Part shown: positions 1-9,497 of the stretch, piece after piece | How the letters are laid out: every line of letters starts with the position of its first letter | How positions within the stretch are numbered: the first letter of the stretch is position 1 | Notes under the pieces: model-generated | The model's input: the letters and a program-made list of their open reading frames with translations, nothing else | Databases searched by the model: none | What the model was told of the DNA's origin: nothing | Translations under genes and position numbers: made by a program | NCBI RefSeq assembly: GCF_900114475.1 | Contig: NZ_FOTE01000007.1 | Span: 62,001-126,000, forward strand | From: Paenibacillus sp. 1_12 | GTDB taxonomy: Bacteria; Bacillota; Bacilli; Paenibacillales; NBRC-103111 | Reading direction: 5' to 3' | DNA: 64,000 bases

Positions 1-50
1 ACGACAATGCCCAATTAAAGCAGTACTGTAAGAAACCTCATAAACCGATA

Positions 51-89
51 AAACCGATTATTCTATCTCACGGAATAGTCGGTTTTTTT
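51..89 (+). terminator. Rho-independent terminator of an upstream gene
   Basis: A 13-bp stem (AAACCGATTATTC at 51-63 with GAATAGTCGGTTT at 73-85, one G-U pair) is followed by a T run. It ends a gene lying left of the window and insulates the MFS gene. Confidence 0.8.
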
Positions 90-146
90 AGTTTAGTTTC
101 ACTTCGGAGGGGGAATGATATCTTAAAAAGTCAAGAGGTGATGTTT

Positions 147-1772
147 ATGGAGCATTTATCATCAAGTAAAAAAGTGACGATTATGATTGCATTAATGGCA
201 GCGATGTTTTTTGCAGCCATTAATCAAACCATCGTAAGTACAGCGATGCCGCGAATTATTGCGATTCTTGGAGGGATAGAGTATTATACTTGGGTTATTA
301 CGATGTATATGTTGACATCTACAATCGCCACGGTGCTTGTGGGTAAGCTATCCGATATTTATGGACGTAAACCGTTTTTGTTAACGGGAATTGTATTTTT
401 CGTTATCGGAGCGTTCCTTTCCGGAACAGCATCCACCATTTTTCACTTAATTACTTATCGGGGTATACAGGGTTTAGGCGGCGGTATACTGATGTCAGCA
501 ACGGTAACGGCTGTAGGCGATTTGTTCGCTCCACGAGAGCGGGCAAAATGGACCGGAGTTATGATGGCGATATTTGGGTTTTCGAGTGTGATTGGTCCTA
601 CGTTGGGCGGATTTATGATCGATCATATGGCTTGGCATTGGGTTTTCTGGATTTTCCTTCCACTTGGTTTGGTGGTTTTTGTGATGATTTGGTTCATGTT
701 TCCCAAAACCTCTCGGGTACAAACGGAATCGATTGATTACTTGGGGTCGTTGTTTCTGTCGTTAGCTATTATTGCTTTGCTGCTCGGATTTTCTTGGGCT
801 GGCTCCAAATATACATGGGGATCATCACAAATCCTTGGTCTTCTTGCGGCTGCCGCCGTTTGTTTAATCATTTTGATTCTCATTGAACGCAAAGCTAAAA
901 GTCCTGTGATGCCGCTGTCCCTGTTCAAAAACTCAATCGTAACGATTTCCAACAGTGTCGGATTTCTTATGAACGCAGGGATGATGGGTGCTATGATCTA
1001 TTTACCATTTTTCGTGCAAGGTGTCAAAGGGGTTTCACCAACCAATTCTGGTTTTGTCAATATGCCGATGTCGATAAGTATGATTGTTCTCAGCACGTTA
1101 TCGGGGCGATGGATATCCAAATCAGGTAAATACAAGCGGTATGCGATTATAGGAATGCCTTTCTTGGTAGCGGGTCTGGTGATGATGGCTTTCATGAACA
1201 GTATACCAATGGCTGTTGCCAGTATGCTTGTATTCGGGATAGGGTTAGGAATAGCGATGCCGGTGTTTACGTTAACCGTACAAAATGCGGTCTCGCCTTC
1301 TGATTTGGGTGTGGCAACAGCTACCGCGACATTGTTCCGAAATTTGGGTGGCACCATAGGTATTGCCGTAATGGGTACCATAATGAACAGCACACTAACT
1401 AAAAAATTGAATGCTGCAATGACTTCCGGACAAGGAGTCGATTTAACGAAGCTGGATCCGGCAATAGCTAGTCAGCTATCAGGTTTTTTAAATCCGCAAA
1501 TACTTCTGGATCAACCGAAACTCAAAGAGCTGCAAACCACATTACCGCCTAATATAGAGCCGCTGTTTCTTCAACTTATTGCTATGCTGCGTTCAGTGCT
1601 CAGTGATACGCTGACTGTTGTGTTTCTGTTTGGTACTGCACTTTTGGTGTTAGCATTTCTGCTGGTCCTGTTCTTAAAGGAAATTCCGTTACGCACCTCC
1701 AATGATGTGAAGAAGGAGCAGCCAGAAGAAGAAGAAGTTCTGAAAAGAAAAGTCAAAGCACCTGCACATTAA
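147..1772 (+). CDS. DHA2-family (EmrB/QacA-type) MFS drug exporter
   Basis: Proton-driven export of lipophilic drugs or cations across the cytoplasmic membrane is the usual role of this family. The protein has about 14 hydrophobic segments, a motif-A loop (GKLSDIYGRKP) after TM2 and the antiporter motif C (GPTLGG) in TM5; a larger loop near residues 405-480 precedes the last TM, as in QacA/EmrB. The length (about 541 aa) is normal. I chose ATG 147 because AGAGGTG at 134-140 lies 6 bases upstream; GTG 138 and ATG 141 overlap that site. It is a single gene flanked by terminators on both sides. No regulator is adjacent, so the substrate cannot be inferred. Confidence 0.88.
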   Translation: MEHLSSSKKVTIMIALMAAMFFAAINQTIVSTAMPRIIAILGGIEYYTWVITMYMLTSTIATVLVGKLSDIYGRKPFLLTGIVFFVIGAFLSGTASTIFHLITYRGIQGLGGGILMSATVTAVGDLFAPRERAKWTGVMMAIFGFSSVIGPTLGGFMIDHMAWHWVFWIFLPLGLVVFVMIWFMFPKTSRVQTESIDYLGSLFLSLAIIALLLGFSWAGSKYTWGSSQILGLLAAAAVCLIILILIERKAKSPVMPLSLFKNSIVTISNSVGFLMNAGMMGAMIYLPFFVQGVKGVSPTNSGFVNMPMSISMIVLSTLSGRWISKSGKYKRYAIIGMPFLVAGLVMMAFMNSIPMAVASMLVFGIGLGIAMPVFTLTVQNAVSPSDLGVATATATLFRNLGGTIGIAVMGTIMNSTLTKKLNAAMTSGQGVDLTKLDPAIASQLSGFLNPQILLDQPKLKELQTTLPPNIEPLFLQLIAMLRSVLSDTLTVVFLFGTALLVLAFLLVLFLKEIPLRTSNDVKKEQPEEEEVLKRKVKAPAH

Positions 1773-1796
1773 AAAACCTGTTTAGAAACCTGCCTA

Positions 1797-1821
1797 AAAT
1801 CCGCGCCCAGCGCGGATTTTT
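1797..1821 (+). terminator. Terminator of the MFS gene
   Basis: AAAATCCGCGC pairs with GCGCGGATTTT around a 3-base loop and runs into T residues. Confidence 0.85.
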
Positions 1822-1960
1822 ATTGCAGCAAACGTATAAACGTTACGCTATAAATCCATATACGCTTTATACAACGTTATGCATAACTTTCCTTGTATGT
1901 ACTTTTTGGTTAATATGTATAAGTCAATGAATTTTTTGAGTAAGAAAGGAAATGGTACGA

Positions 1961-3427
1961 TTGAGTAATATTTATTTTAAACTGGTAAAGCTATGTGTAA
2001 TAGGTTCCATCATCTTTTCTTTACCGTTAACTGCATTTGCATCCAATGAAACGAATCCAAGCATTCGACTATTTTATGAAAGCTCCAAGTCTGGTAAGGT
2101 CATCGATTTTGTGGGTGACAGTACGACGGAATCAGCCCCTGCTATGTTTAAGCGCTTTTTAGAGCAATATGCTGTCACAGGCGGAGCGCTTCAAGGCGTA
2201 ACGATAAATAATCGTGGAGCAAGCGGCAACACGCTGCATAACTTTGTTAACGATAACACCGCTAATGGAAATTCGTTGGGTAAGGTTATTAAAGATAACG
2301 CGGATTTGTACATTATTTCTTATGGGATTAACGACATTCGCAGAAGCTCCACCACCGGAGCAAGTGGTCCAACTCAAATTAAAGCGGATCTTAAGACAAC
2401 TATCGATCGTTTGCTAAAAGAAACAAAGGGGAGTATTCTACTACGCACACCGAATACTTTTTTATCAAGAAATCCCGTGGATTCTGTCCTGGTATCGCCT
2501 ATAGAAAATGCACAGCTATATTCTGATCAATTATGGGGAATTTATGAAAGCTTTAAAGACTATAGCGATCGGGTAGATGTTATTGATATCCCCAGTTTAG
2601 TATTTGGTCGAAAAGCAATGCCAGAACACATTTTAATGCAGGATATATTACATCCCAACGATGCTGGCTATCAAGCTATAGCGGATGCTATCGCTGACCG
2701 AATCACGGGAGGAACGGCAGCGGGAGAATGGCATTATATGGCTTATGACCCGAAAACCTTCACTATTGAATTAAGACAAGCGACTCCCATTTATGATGAT
2801 TGGCAGCAGCTTAACCACAAACCTGTTTCCTATGTAGAACCGCAAATTTTGACCGTATTGAAGGAAAAGATCGACGAGGGGAATGCAGCGGGGACCTGGT
2901 ATCAGGTCCAAACCTGGCTTGGTGAAAAATGGATTCACGCTGTCCGACCGATTGTACGTTATACCGAATGGGTCCATAACATTCATCCAGTCAACAACAA
3001 ACAAACAACAGTGAAAGTGATGAATGGAACCTTGTTGTACAAAGACGCTTATACCGACACGAGCACAGGGTATTCCATTAATCCGCAGTCTGTGGAAGTG
3101 ATTGACGTAGGGAATTATATGTATAAAATCAAGACCTGGTATGGTGATTTATGGATTCCATCCAGTGCAACGAATACCCTGCTGGATAACCATTATGGAA
3201 AATTTGCGGGTTCGAATAAGGTTGTTCCAGTTGACCAAGTTATTAATCTAACAACGACCACAGCTTTGTCCGAATTACCTACAACATTGGCAGCAAAAAG
3301 TTTAGGAGCGCTCTCGCCCCAAATGGTACGAGCTTTTGAAAAAAAAGGGGATTGGTATCATATCCATACCAACTGGACAGGCGATGCATGGCTGTACTAT
3401 CCCATTGTCACCAATATGAAGCTTTAA
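1961..3427 (+). CDS. Secreted SGNH/GDSL hydrolase with three C-terminal SH3-like repeats
   Basis: Predicted extracellular esterase or acyl-hydrolase. A signal peptide (hydrophobic run ending in AFAS, about residues 8-31) precedes an SGNH domain: the nucleophile block is VGDSTTES (GDS), block III GINDIR and the catalytic Asp-His block HPNDAGYQ. After about residue 255 come three repeats of about 70 aa, each ending in a WYQVQTW/YKIKTW/WYHIHTN segment followed by G(E/D)xW(I/L), like GW/SH3b-type wall-binding modules (family inference). A GAAAGGA site lies 10 bases before TTG 1961; the in-frame ATG 1952 is only 1 base from it, so I prefer TTG. Substrate unknown; peptidoglycan or polysaccharide O-acetyl groups are plausible. 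Confidence 0.75.
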   Translation: MSNIYFKLVKLCVIGSIIFSLPLTAFASNETNPSIRLFYESSKSGKVIDFVGDSTTESAPAMFKRFLEQYAVTGGALQGVTINNRGASGNTLHNFVNDNTANGNSLGKVIKDNADLYIISYGINDIRRSSTTGASGPTQIKADLKTTIDRLLKETKGSILLRTPNTFLSRNPVDSVLVSPIENAQLYSDQLWGIYESFKDYSDRVDVIDIPSLVFGRKAMPEHILMQDILHPNDAGYQAIADAIADRITGGTAAGEWHYMAYDPKTFTIELRQATPIYDDWQQLNHKPVSYVEPQILTVLKEKIDEGNAAGTWYQVQTWLGEKWIHAVRPIVRYTEWVHNIHPVNNKQTTVKVMNGTLLYKDAYTDTSTGYSINPQSVEVIDVGNYMYKIKTWYGDLWIPSSATNTLLDNHYGKFAGSNKVVPVDQVINLTTTTALSELPTTLAAKSLGALSPQMVRAFEKKGDWYHIHTNWTGDAWLYYPIVTNMKL

Positions 3428-3460
3428 GTACGGTAGAGCTTCTTCGTTAGAGTGAAAAGG

Positions 3461-4627
3461 CTATCTCGATTTTTTAGCCCTGATTACTGCGGCCACGGCT
3501 TGTTTCATGGCGATTCCTGCTCGATTCCAGGAATGATTTCGCATATCGCTTCGACCTTGTTTTCCTTTTTGGCGACAAATTGCTGGATGCTGATAAGCAA
3601 ACCTCATCTGTTTTTTTAAATGTTTTAGGTTAGGCTCAGCCCAAAGCTGTCCACGCTGAGCGAACAAATTGCGGAAATTTCGGGATATAGATTTCTTCAT
3701 ACTAAGAACCGGAGGCTGCAGCTTGTAGTCAATCAGTAACGAATTTTTAGCGTTCAGAAAGTCCATTTGACCGCCCCAACGGGTAGCGATTACAGGGAGC
3801 CCGCTGGACAATGCTTCTAGAAATGGCAGGCCGACACCTTCTCCTCGTGTAGGAAGAACAAACGCATTCCCGGTCGCATATAGAGCTTTGAGCTTTTGAG
3901 GACTTGTATGGCCGGTAATCAGATGTAATGGAGCAGTATGGCCGCATCTGCATTTTTTCTTGTAGGCATGGATGCGTCTGTGAATAGAACTACCGGATTC
4001 TTTTGAACCGATTCCATTGGTTTTGATCACTAAAGCAACTCGGTCCTTGGGAGAGAATTCTTCCCAGTAAGCTCTTAATAAAGTTTCGGGATTTTTACGG
4101 TGTTGGAATGTAAAAACAGAAACAAATACAAAGGTCCCTTTCTTTAAAGACAGGGGCAGCTTTCTGTTGCTAGGAGTAAAAGCTTGAGTGTTCACCCCAT
4201 GAGGAACGATAAATACGGGAACCTTGACTCCACTGGCTTTCATTGCAGTCTTGTTCTGTACAGAAGGCACAATAACCGCATCATATCGGTTCATATAAGG
4301 GCGCCAATTTGTAGGTATACGTGTTGTTTCCCAAACGGTATTCAGTACAATATAACGATATTGTTTACGAGCTTTTTTCAAGTCCAGCGTGTTCGGTAAT
4401 CCATGGTAGATTAAAATGTGTGTCTTTTTGGGTGCAATTGGCTTTTTGACTAAAGAACTAAGAACACCAAGCTTGTTCCTTGTATAGAGTAGAGGTCTGC
4501 TCCGGTTCGTCGCCACTTTCACGTCTACTCCTTGTCGATGCAAGGCTAGGGCATACTCTCGGCTTGCGGTACCAATTCCAGTTGATTTCAGAACAGGACC
4601 GTTCCAAATGACTTGATAATTTTTCAC
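3461..4627 (-). CDS. GT4-like family 1 glycosyltransferase
   Basis: Retaining GT-B glycosyltransferase of the GT1/GT4 superfamily, predicted to be cytoplasmic and to add a sugar to a lipid, wall or exopolysaccharide acceptor. The C-terminal Rossmann domain carries the E-x7-E signature (EGVGLPFLE) followed by SSGLPVIATRWGG, which contacts the donor nucleotide sugar. The 388 aa length is usual. GTG 4627 is preceded by AAGGATGG at good spacing. It is convergent with the GDSL gene and divergent from PAP2, so it is probably monocistronic. No other polysaccharide genes are nearby, so donor and acceptor are unknown. Confidence 0.8.
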   Translation of the reverse strand: MKNYQVIWNGPVLKSTGIGTASREYALALHRQGVDVKVATNRSRPLLYTRNKLGVLSSLVKKPIAPKKTHILIYHGLPNTLDLKKARKQYRYIVLNTVWETTRIPTNWRPYMNRYDAVIVPSVQNKTAMKASGVKVPVFIVPHGVNTQAFTPSNRKLPLSLKKGTFVFVSVFTFQHRKNPETLLRAYWEEFSPKDRVALVIKTNGIGSKESGSSIHRRIHAYKKKCRCGHTAPLHLITGHTSPQKLKALYATGNAFVLPTRGEGVGLPFLEALSSGLPVIATRWGGQMDFLNAKNSLLIDYKLQPPVLSMKKSISRNFRNLFAQRGQLWAEPNLKHLKKQMRFAYQHPAICRQKGKQGRSDMRNHSWNRAGIAMKQAVAAVIRAKKSR

Positions 4628-4854
4628 AGTTAACCATCCTTATGGAGCAATAGCTCCCTTTTATTTTAAAATGGTTGTAAATCGTTTGCGATATCCTATG
4701 CTTGCCGGGCAGCCTTGGTAAGGGCTAGGAGAATTTTCATCAGCTTTTCGTTTTCTCATCATTTCGTCATCGTTATCCAGTGGGTTATTCTAATTTTTCA
4801 AATGATTAAAGGTTGGGCAGGGAAGTATATACTGGAAGCGGGAGGAGGGAATAT

Positions 4855-5511
4855 ATGAATATTAAGCAGCAGCTTGCGAGTGCTTTTATTATCAGTGTTA
4901 TATGTGCAGTTTGTTTCGGTCTGATTGCTTTACTGATTCATGATCGTCGATTGGATGCATTTGATCAAACAATTCTTCAGTGGATTCAAGGACTCGAATC
5001 ACCAGCCTTAACGAACGTAATGAAGGGATTTACCTTAATTGGATCCGGTATGGTTGTCGCTATTTTGGTTCCTAGCGTTGCTGTATTTTTATACTTTGTG
5101 TTGGGGCATCGAAGGGAGCTCGTCTTTTTCATAGGGGTTATTATAGGCTCTTCATTATTAAATGAGGTGTTGAAAATTATCTTTCATCGGGCTCGTCCTA
5201 CTATTCATCGTATCATTGAGGCAACCGGCTACAGCTTTCCAAGTGGACATTCGATGGCTGCGTTTACACTATATGGTGTCGTTACTTTTCTTTTGTGGAG
5301 ACATGTATCGAGTGTTTTTAAACGTAGTATGCTGATCTTATTCAGTATGCTGATGATTCTAATGATCGGTATAAGCCGCATTTATTTAGGTGTACATTAT
5401 CCAAGCGATGTATTGGGTGGATACATGGTGAGTGGCTCCTGGCTTGCGGCATCCATATGGTTCTTTCATAAATATGGTTATGCTGGAGCTGCTAAGAAAG
5501 TTCATCCTTGA
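4855..5511 (+). CDS. PAP2-family membrane phosphatase
   Basis: Integral membrane acid phosphatase of the PAP2 superfamily, acting on undecaprenyl pyrophosphate or phosphatidate-like lipids. All three signature blocks are present: KIIFHRARP (KX6RP), SFPSGHS (PSGH) and SRIYLGVHYPSD (SRX5HX3D), set among five to six hydrophobic segments. ATG 4855 follows GGAGGAGGG (4841-4849) at ideal spacing; the longer reading from TTG 4813 has no site. About 218 aa, similar to BcrC/YodM proteins. A role in recycling undecaprenyl pyrophosphate or bacitracin tolerance is possible but not shown by the context. Confidence 0.85.
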   Translation: MNIKQQLASAFIISVICAVCFGLIALLIHDRRLDAFDQTILQWIQGLESPALTNVMKGFTLIGSGMVVAILVPSVAVFLYFVLGHRRELVFFIGVIIGSSLLNEVLKIIFHRARPTIHRIIEATGYSFPSGHSMAAFTLYGVVTFLLWRHVSSVFKRSMLILFSMLMILMIGISRIYLGVHYPSDVLGGYMVSGSWLAASIWFFHKYGYAGAAKKVHP

Positions 5512-5595
5512 CAAGTTACTACTCAAATGCAGCCTACCTCCGAAGAGGCAGAGCTGCTTATACAATCCTATATGTCTGATAGTGCCGTTGTAATA

Positions 5596-6087
5596 CTACA
5601 AAACGCGCCGTGCTGTCTTGTAATGAGAGCTCCACCAGCCGGAGTTCATATCTGATATGGTGACCCCCGGTCCACCGTACGTGTGTAAAATCTTACCATT
5701 CCCCATATAAATAGCCACATGATGAATTGGTGAATAGAAGAACACCAGGTCACCAGGCTGCAGCTGATTCCTGGATACATAGCTGCCAACCGTAGATTGC
5801 TGCTTTGAAGAGCGCGGGAGTTGGATACCGTATTGTTTATATACATGTTGAGTAAAGGAAGAGCAATCAAATACATTCGTTGTCCCCGTTGGCGCGCCAT
5901 ACATATAAGGAACTCCCATAAGACGTTTTCCTGTAGCTATTATTTGACTGGCTTTGCTGGAATTGATTGCAGCGGCGGATGCTGCCTCTACGGCACCATT
6001 CCCCATAAAGCTGCCTGACCCTAATAGTAAAGTAAGACTGAGAGCAACACTTACTGACCATTTTCCTACACGGTGATTTACGAACAT
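5596..6087 (-). CDS. Secreted NlpC/P60 cell-wall endopeptidase (paralogue 1)
   Basis: Predicted gamma-D-glutamyl-meso-diaminopimelate peptidase acting on peptidoglycan stem peptides. A signal peptide (residues 1-36) leads directly into a single NlpC/P60 domain with catalytic Cys75 (FDCSSF), His123 (HVAIYMG) and a third polar residue near His135 (ILHTYGG). There are no SH3 or LysM binding modules, so it is a minimal 163-aa enzyme. AGGAGGAAAT precedes the start. A close paralogue lies at 39853-40356 and shares its promoter layout and a GGTGATYACC inverted repeat (see findings). Single gene, convergent with PAP2. Confidence 0.88.
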   Translation of the reverse strand: MFVNHRVGKWSVSVALSLTLLLGSGSFMGNGAVEAASAAAINSSKASQIIATGKRLMGVPYMYGAPTGTTNVFDCSSFTQHVYKQYGIQLPRSSKQQSTVGSYVSRNQLQPGDLVFFYSPIHHVAIYMGNGKILHTYGGPGVTISDMNSGWWSSHYKTARRVL

Positions 6088-6120
6088 ACGATTTCCTCCT
6101 CTGGATCATGTTGTTAGTTA

Positions 6121-6130
6121 GGTGATCACC
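6121..6130. promoter_or_regulatory. GGTGATCACC palindrome upstream of NlpC/P60 gene
   Basis: A perfect 10-bp palindrome 34 bases upstream of the NlpC/P60 start codon. The second NlpC/P60 gene has GGTGATTACC at an equivalent place. It could be an operator or part of a leader hairpin. Confidence 0.4.
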
Positions 6131-6296
6131 TGTGCCCACTATAGCACATCGTAAAAACCCTTTATTTACTAACAGAGACTCAGAGGCATGCGTAGTATGG
6201 TTTTATTTCACTTTATTAAAAAGAAATAAGAAAATTCTAATAGTAACTGTCTTTACGAACAGAAAGGATTGTGGCATAGTTAACTCTCATTTTTCA

Positions 6297-6332
6297 CATA
6301 AAAAAAGAATCGCTCTTTTGTAAAGAGCAATC
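6297..6332 (-). terminator. Terminator of the ABC-F gene
   Basis: Read on the minus strand, GATTGCTCTTT-ACAA-AAGAGCGATTC forms an 11-bp stem (one mismatch or wobble) followed by seven T residues, just downstream of the ABC-F stop. Confidence 0.8.
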
Positions 6333-6349
6333 CTTGTGGGGGAACAAGT

Positions 6350-7915
6350 TTAAAACACCTTTGTCGTCCATGATTCACAGTTCCAGGTTTCGGTAACGAC
6401 ATCACGATAAAACTCAGGTTCGTGGGAAATTAACAGGATGCTGCCCTTGTAAGCTTTTAGAGCCCGCTTCAGTTCATCCTTGGCATCCACATCCAAGTGA
6501 TTCGTCGGCTCATCGAGCACGAGCAGATTCGTTTCGTTGTTGATCAGCTTGCAAAGACGAACCTTTGCTTTTTCGCCGCCGCTGAGCACGACAATTTTAC
6601 TCTCGATATGTTTGGTTGTGAGTCCACACTTGGCCAACGCCGCGCGCACTTCAAACTGCGAAAAAGAAGGGAATTCCTTCCACACTTCTTCAATGCAGGT
6701 ATTGTAATTGGCGTCCTTCATTTCTTGCTCGAAGTAGCCAATATTCAGATGTTCACCAAGCCTTACTGTACCTGACAGAGCCTGAATCTCACCTAAAATA
6801 CTCCGAAGTAGTGTCGTTTTACCGATACCGTTCGCACCTACAAGTGCAATTTTTTGACCGCGCTCCATACGAAGATTGAGTGGTCTGGATAAAGGGCTGT
6901 CATAACCGATGATGAGATCCGTTGCTTCAAAAATCAGCTTTCCAGACGTTCTCGCGTCCTTGAAGTTGAAAACTGGCTTCGGTTTTTCTTTGGCGATTTC
7001 GATGATTTCCATCTTATCAAGCTTCTTTTGTCTGGACATTGCCATATTTCTTGTTGCCACACTCGCTTTATTACGAGCTACGAAGTCTTTCAAATCGGCG
7101 ATTTCCTGCTGCTGACGTTTATGAGCGGATTCCAACTGCTGTTTTTTCATTTCGTGGACCTGCTGGAAGTAGTCGTAATCGCCAACATAGCGGTTTAACT
7201 CTTGATTTTCCATATGATAGATCAGGTTAATGACACTGTTCAGGAACGGAATGTCATGTGAGATCAAAATAAATGCATTATCATACTCCTGCAAGTATCG
7301 CTGCAACCATACAATATGCTGCTCATCCAGATAATTCGTCGGCTCATCTAGAAGCAGGATGTCTGGTTTTTCTAGCAGCAGCTTGGCAAGTAAAACCTTC
7401 GTACGCTGTCCACCGCTTAGGTCATTGACGTCCTTATCCAATCCAATATCGGTAAGTCCCAGTCCGCGAGCGGTTTCGTCGATCTTGGCATCGATCATGT
7501 AAAAATCTTGATTTGTCAATGTATCCTGAATCGTCCCAACATCCTCAAGCAGTTGTTCAAGCTCCTCTGGAGTTACATCGCCCATTCTTGCGTACATGTC
7601 GTTCATTTCTTGTTCCATATCGAACAGGAATTGGAAGGCGCCCTTAAGAACATCACGCATCGTTAGACCCTTACTGAGCACCGCGTGCTGATCAAGGTAT
7701 CCTACTCGCATACGCTTGGACCATTCAACCTTGCCCTCATCTGGCTGAAGCTTACCCGTAATAATGTTCATGAAGGTGGACTTGCCTTCACCGTTAGCAC
7801 CAATAAGTCCAATGTGCTCGCCTTTAAGCAGGCGGAATGATACATCTTTGAAGATCGCACGATCTCCAAAACCGTGACTTAGTTTTTCTACGTTTAATAT
7901 GCTCATCATTGACAC
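6350..7915 (-). CDS. ABC-F family ATPase (YkpA/YbiT-like)
   Basis: Cytoplasmic ribosome-associated ATPase with two ABC domains and no membrane segments. The first has Walker A GANGEGKST, signature LSGGQRTK and Walker B LLLDEPTNYLD; the second has GANGIGKTT, LSGGEKAKV and LVLDEPTNHLD. Between them (about residues 240-320) lies the charged helical linker that in ABC-F proteins reaches the peptidyl-tRNA site. The 521 aa length fits the YkpA/YbiT branch, which lacks the C-terminal coiled coil of Uup. These proteins modulate translation, and some confer ribosome-antibiotic resistance; nothing here shows a resistance role. Transcribed alone, with its own terminator. Confidence 0.88.
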   Translation of the reverse strand: MSMMSILNVEKLSHGFGDRAIFKDVSFRLLKGEHIGLIGANGEGKSTFMNIITGKLQPDEGKVEWSKRMRVGYLDQHAVLSKGLTMRDVLKGAFQFLFDMEQEMNDMYARMGDVTPEELEQLLEDVGTIQDTLTNQDFYMIDAKIDETARGLGLTDIGLDKDVNDLSGGQRTKVLLAKLLLEKPDILLLDEPTNYLDEQHIVWLQRYLQEYDNAFILISHDIPFLNSVINLIYHMENQELNRYVGDYDYFQQVHEMKKQQLESAHKRQQQEIADLKDFVARNKASVATRNMAMSRQKKLDKMEIIEIAKEKPKPVFNFKDARTSGKLIFEATDLIIGYDSPLSRPLNLRMERGQKIALVGANGIGKTTLLRSILGEIQALSGTVRLGEHLNIGYFEQEMKDANYNTCIEEVWKEFPSFSQFEVRAALAKCGLTTKHIESKIVVLSGGEKAKVRLCKLINNETNLLVLDEPTNHLDVDAKDELKRALKAYKGSILLISHEPEFYRDVVTETWNCESWTTKVF

Positions 7916-8175
7916 CTTTTCTTATAAACTTTGTTCTCACTTATTATAAGCTGTAAAGGAGGAATAACTCAATATCGGAAACAACAACTGTCCAGCCCCG
8001 TCTTCCAATCGCTGTTGCAGCTGTATTCATAATTGAATAAAAGGTATAAAATGGAAAATGTGAGAGAATGGAATGTGGTAATATCTATGAAATTATTTAT
8101 TTTCTAAAATATGTTTTTGTGTTAGAATAAACGGGAACAAACGTTCCGATAAAATAGAGAGAAGGTGCGGGATTG

Positions 8176-8970
8176 ATGACGGAACGGTATTCAGAAATAG
8201 ATCAGGTGATTGCCTACATCCATCAGCATATCGATGAACCGATCTCTTTGTCCCAATTAGCATCTCATCTTGCCTATAGTCCATATCATTTCACTCGTAT
8301 TTTCAAAGAAAGAATGGGTCTATCCCCATTATATTATGTGTCTTCACTCCGATTGCAAAAAGCAAAGGATTTGTTGCTTCGTACGAATTTGAGTGTTCGG
8401 GATATTGGATTAGAAATTGGACAGCAAAGTCTGGGAACCTTTACGACGCGGTTCACCGAACGGGTAGGCATGACGCCGACCGACTTTCGAAACTCAACAC
8501 TTGAAGCGAGCAGCGAGTTCCGTTCTTTACATAACCTTAAAGACTTGTGTACTTCTCACTCTGATAACAATCATTATGGAAGAATAGAAGGGACCATCCA
8601 ATCCACGATTCCTTTTGATGGTGTCATACTGATCGGCTTATTTCCCAAACCTATTCCTGAAGGACTACCCTTACACGGAACATTGCTGTTTTCATTGGGA
8701 GATTTTTGTTTTACGGGCGTACAACCAGGCACCTATTATTTGATGGCGACATCGGTCTCCTGGGGAATGCAGGCTACGGACATACTGCTTCCTCATACAA
8801 CCTTACGTACTCGTTCAAGAGAGCCGATCGTAGTCCAATCCTGCTCCGACGTTCCACATCAGCAAGTTACGCTTCACGTTCCCCGCTTGGATGACCCTCC
8901 CATCCTGATTTCCCTTCCCTTGCTGATGAGTAACTTCCTCAATCGAACTATGCAGCATAGTAATCGATAA
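8176..8970 (+). CDS. AraC-family transcriptional regulator
   Basis: DNA-binding regulator with the double helix-turn-helix of AraC/XylS at the N-terminus (residues about 8-105: LSQLASHLAYSPYHFTRIFKERMG, then VRDIGLEIGQQSLGTFTTRFTERVG). The remaining 160 aa are beta-rich and not a GyrI or cupin domain that I recognise; they may sense a ligand. ATG 8176 follows GAAGGTG with 8-base spacing, better than TTG 8173. It is divergent from the ABC-F gene and upstream of ohr, but a gap of about 100 bases suggests separate transcription. The ligand and target are unknown. Confidence 0.78.
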   Translation: MTERYSEIDQVIAYIHQHIDEPISLSQLASHLAYSPYHFTRIFKERMGLSPLYYVSSLRLQKAKDLLLRTNLSVRDIGLEIGQQSLGTFTTRFTERVGMTPTDFRNSTLEASSEFRSLHNLKDLCTSHSDNNHYGRIEGTIQSTIPFDGVILIGLFPKPIPEGLPLHGTLLFSLGDFCFTGVQPGTYYLMATSVSWGMQATDILLPHTTLRTRSREPIVVQSCSDVPHQQVTLHVPRLDDPPILISLPLLMSNFLNRTMQHSNR

Positions 8971-9071
8971 GCCATCCCAGAATCGTAGAGAATGAAATGC
9001 CCGCTAAATGGTAACTATAATACATGTTTAACCTATAAAATAAAAATACATTTAAGCAGGGAGCAGCCAGC

Positions 9072-9488
9072 TTGGAAAAATTGTATACAGCTACCGTAAA
9101 AGCATCAGGTGGAAGAGATGGCAAGGTTGTGTCCAGCGATAACATTCTGAATCTTGAAGTAAGGATGCCTAAAGAATTAGGAGGTGCAGGTGGTGCGGCT
9201 ACCAATCCTGAACAGCTTTTTGCAGCCGGATATGCTGCGTGTTTTGAGAGTGCATTAAACTTGGTGTGCAGAACACAACGAATCAAGGTGGAAAGTACAG
9301 AGGTTACGGCCCACGTCACTATTGGTAAGGAAGCAGATGGCGGATTCGTGCTTGAAGTGAAATTGGATATTGCCTTACGGGGGATTGAAACCTCAGTAGC
9401 AAAAGAATTGGTTGAAGCCGCACATCAAGTATGTCCATACTCCAAAGCAACGAGAGGTAATATAACCGTCGAACTACATCTTGTTTAA
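9072..9488 (+). CDS. ohr: Organic hydroperoxide resistance protein (Ohr/OsmC family)
   Basis: Thiol-dependent peroxidase reducing organic hydroperoxides in the cytoplasm. Both redox cysteines are in place: peroxidatic Cys57 in AACFESAL and resolving Cys121 in VCPYSKATRGN, the latter motif typical of Ohr rather than OsmC. The length (138 aa) is canonical. The TTG start at 9072 has GGGAG upstream and no in-frame ATG competes. A MarR-type OhrR is not adjacent. A strong terminator follows, so the gene is monocistronic. Confidence 0.9.
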   Translation: MEKLYTATVKASGGRDGKVVSSDNILNLEVRMPKELGGAGGAATNPEQLFAAGYAACFESALNLVCRTQRIKVESTEVTAHVTIGKEADGGFVLEVKLDIALRGIETSVAKELVEAAHQVCPYSKATRGNITVELHLV

Positions 9489-9497
9489 CTTTATACT

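Noticed and set aside
6088-6200. Possible c-di-AMP (ydaO) riboswitch before the NlpC/P60 genes
   Set aside because: Such switches often precede wall hydrolases, but the characteristic conserved segments are absent from both upstream regions; only the GGTRATCACC motif is shared.
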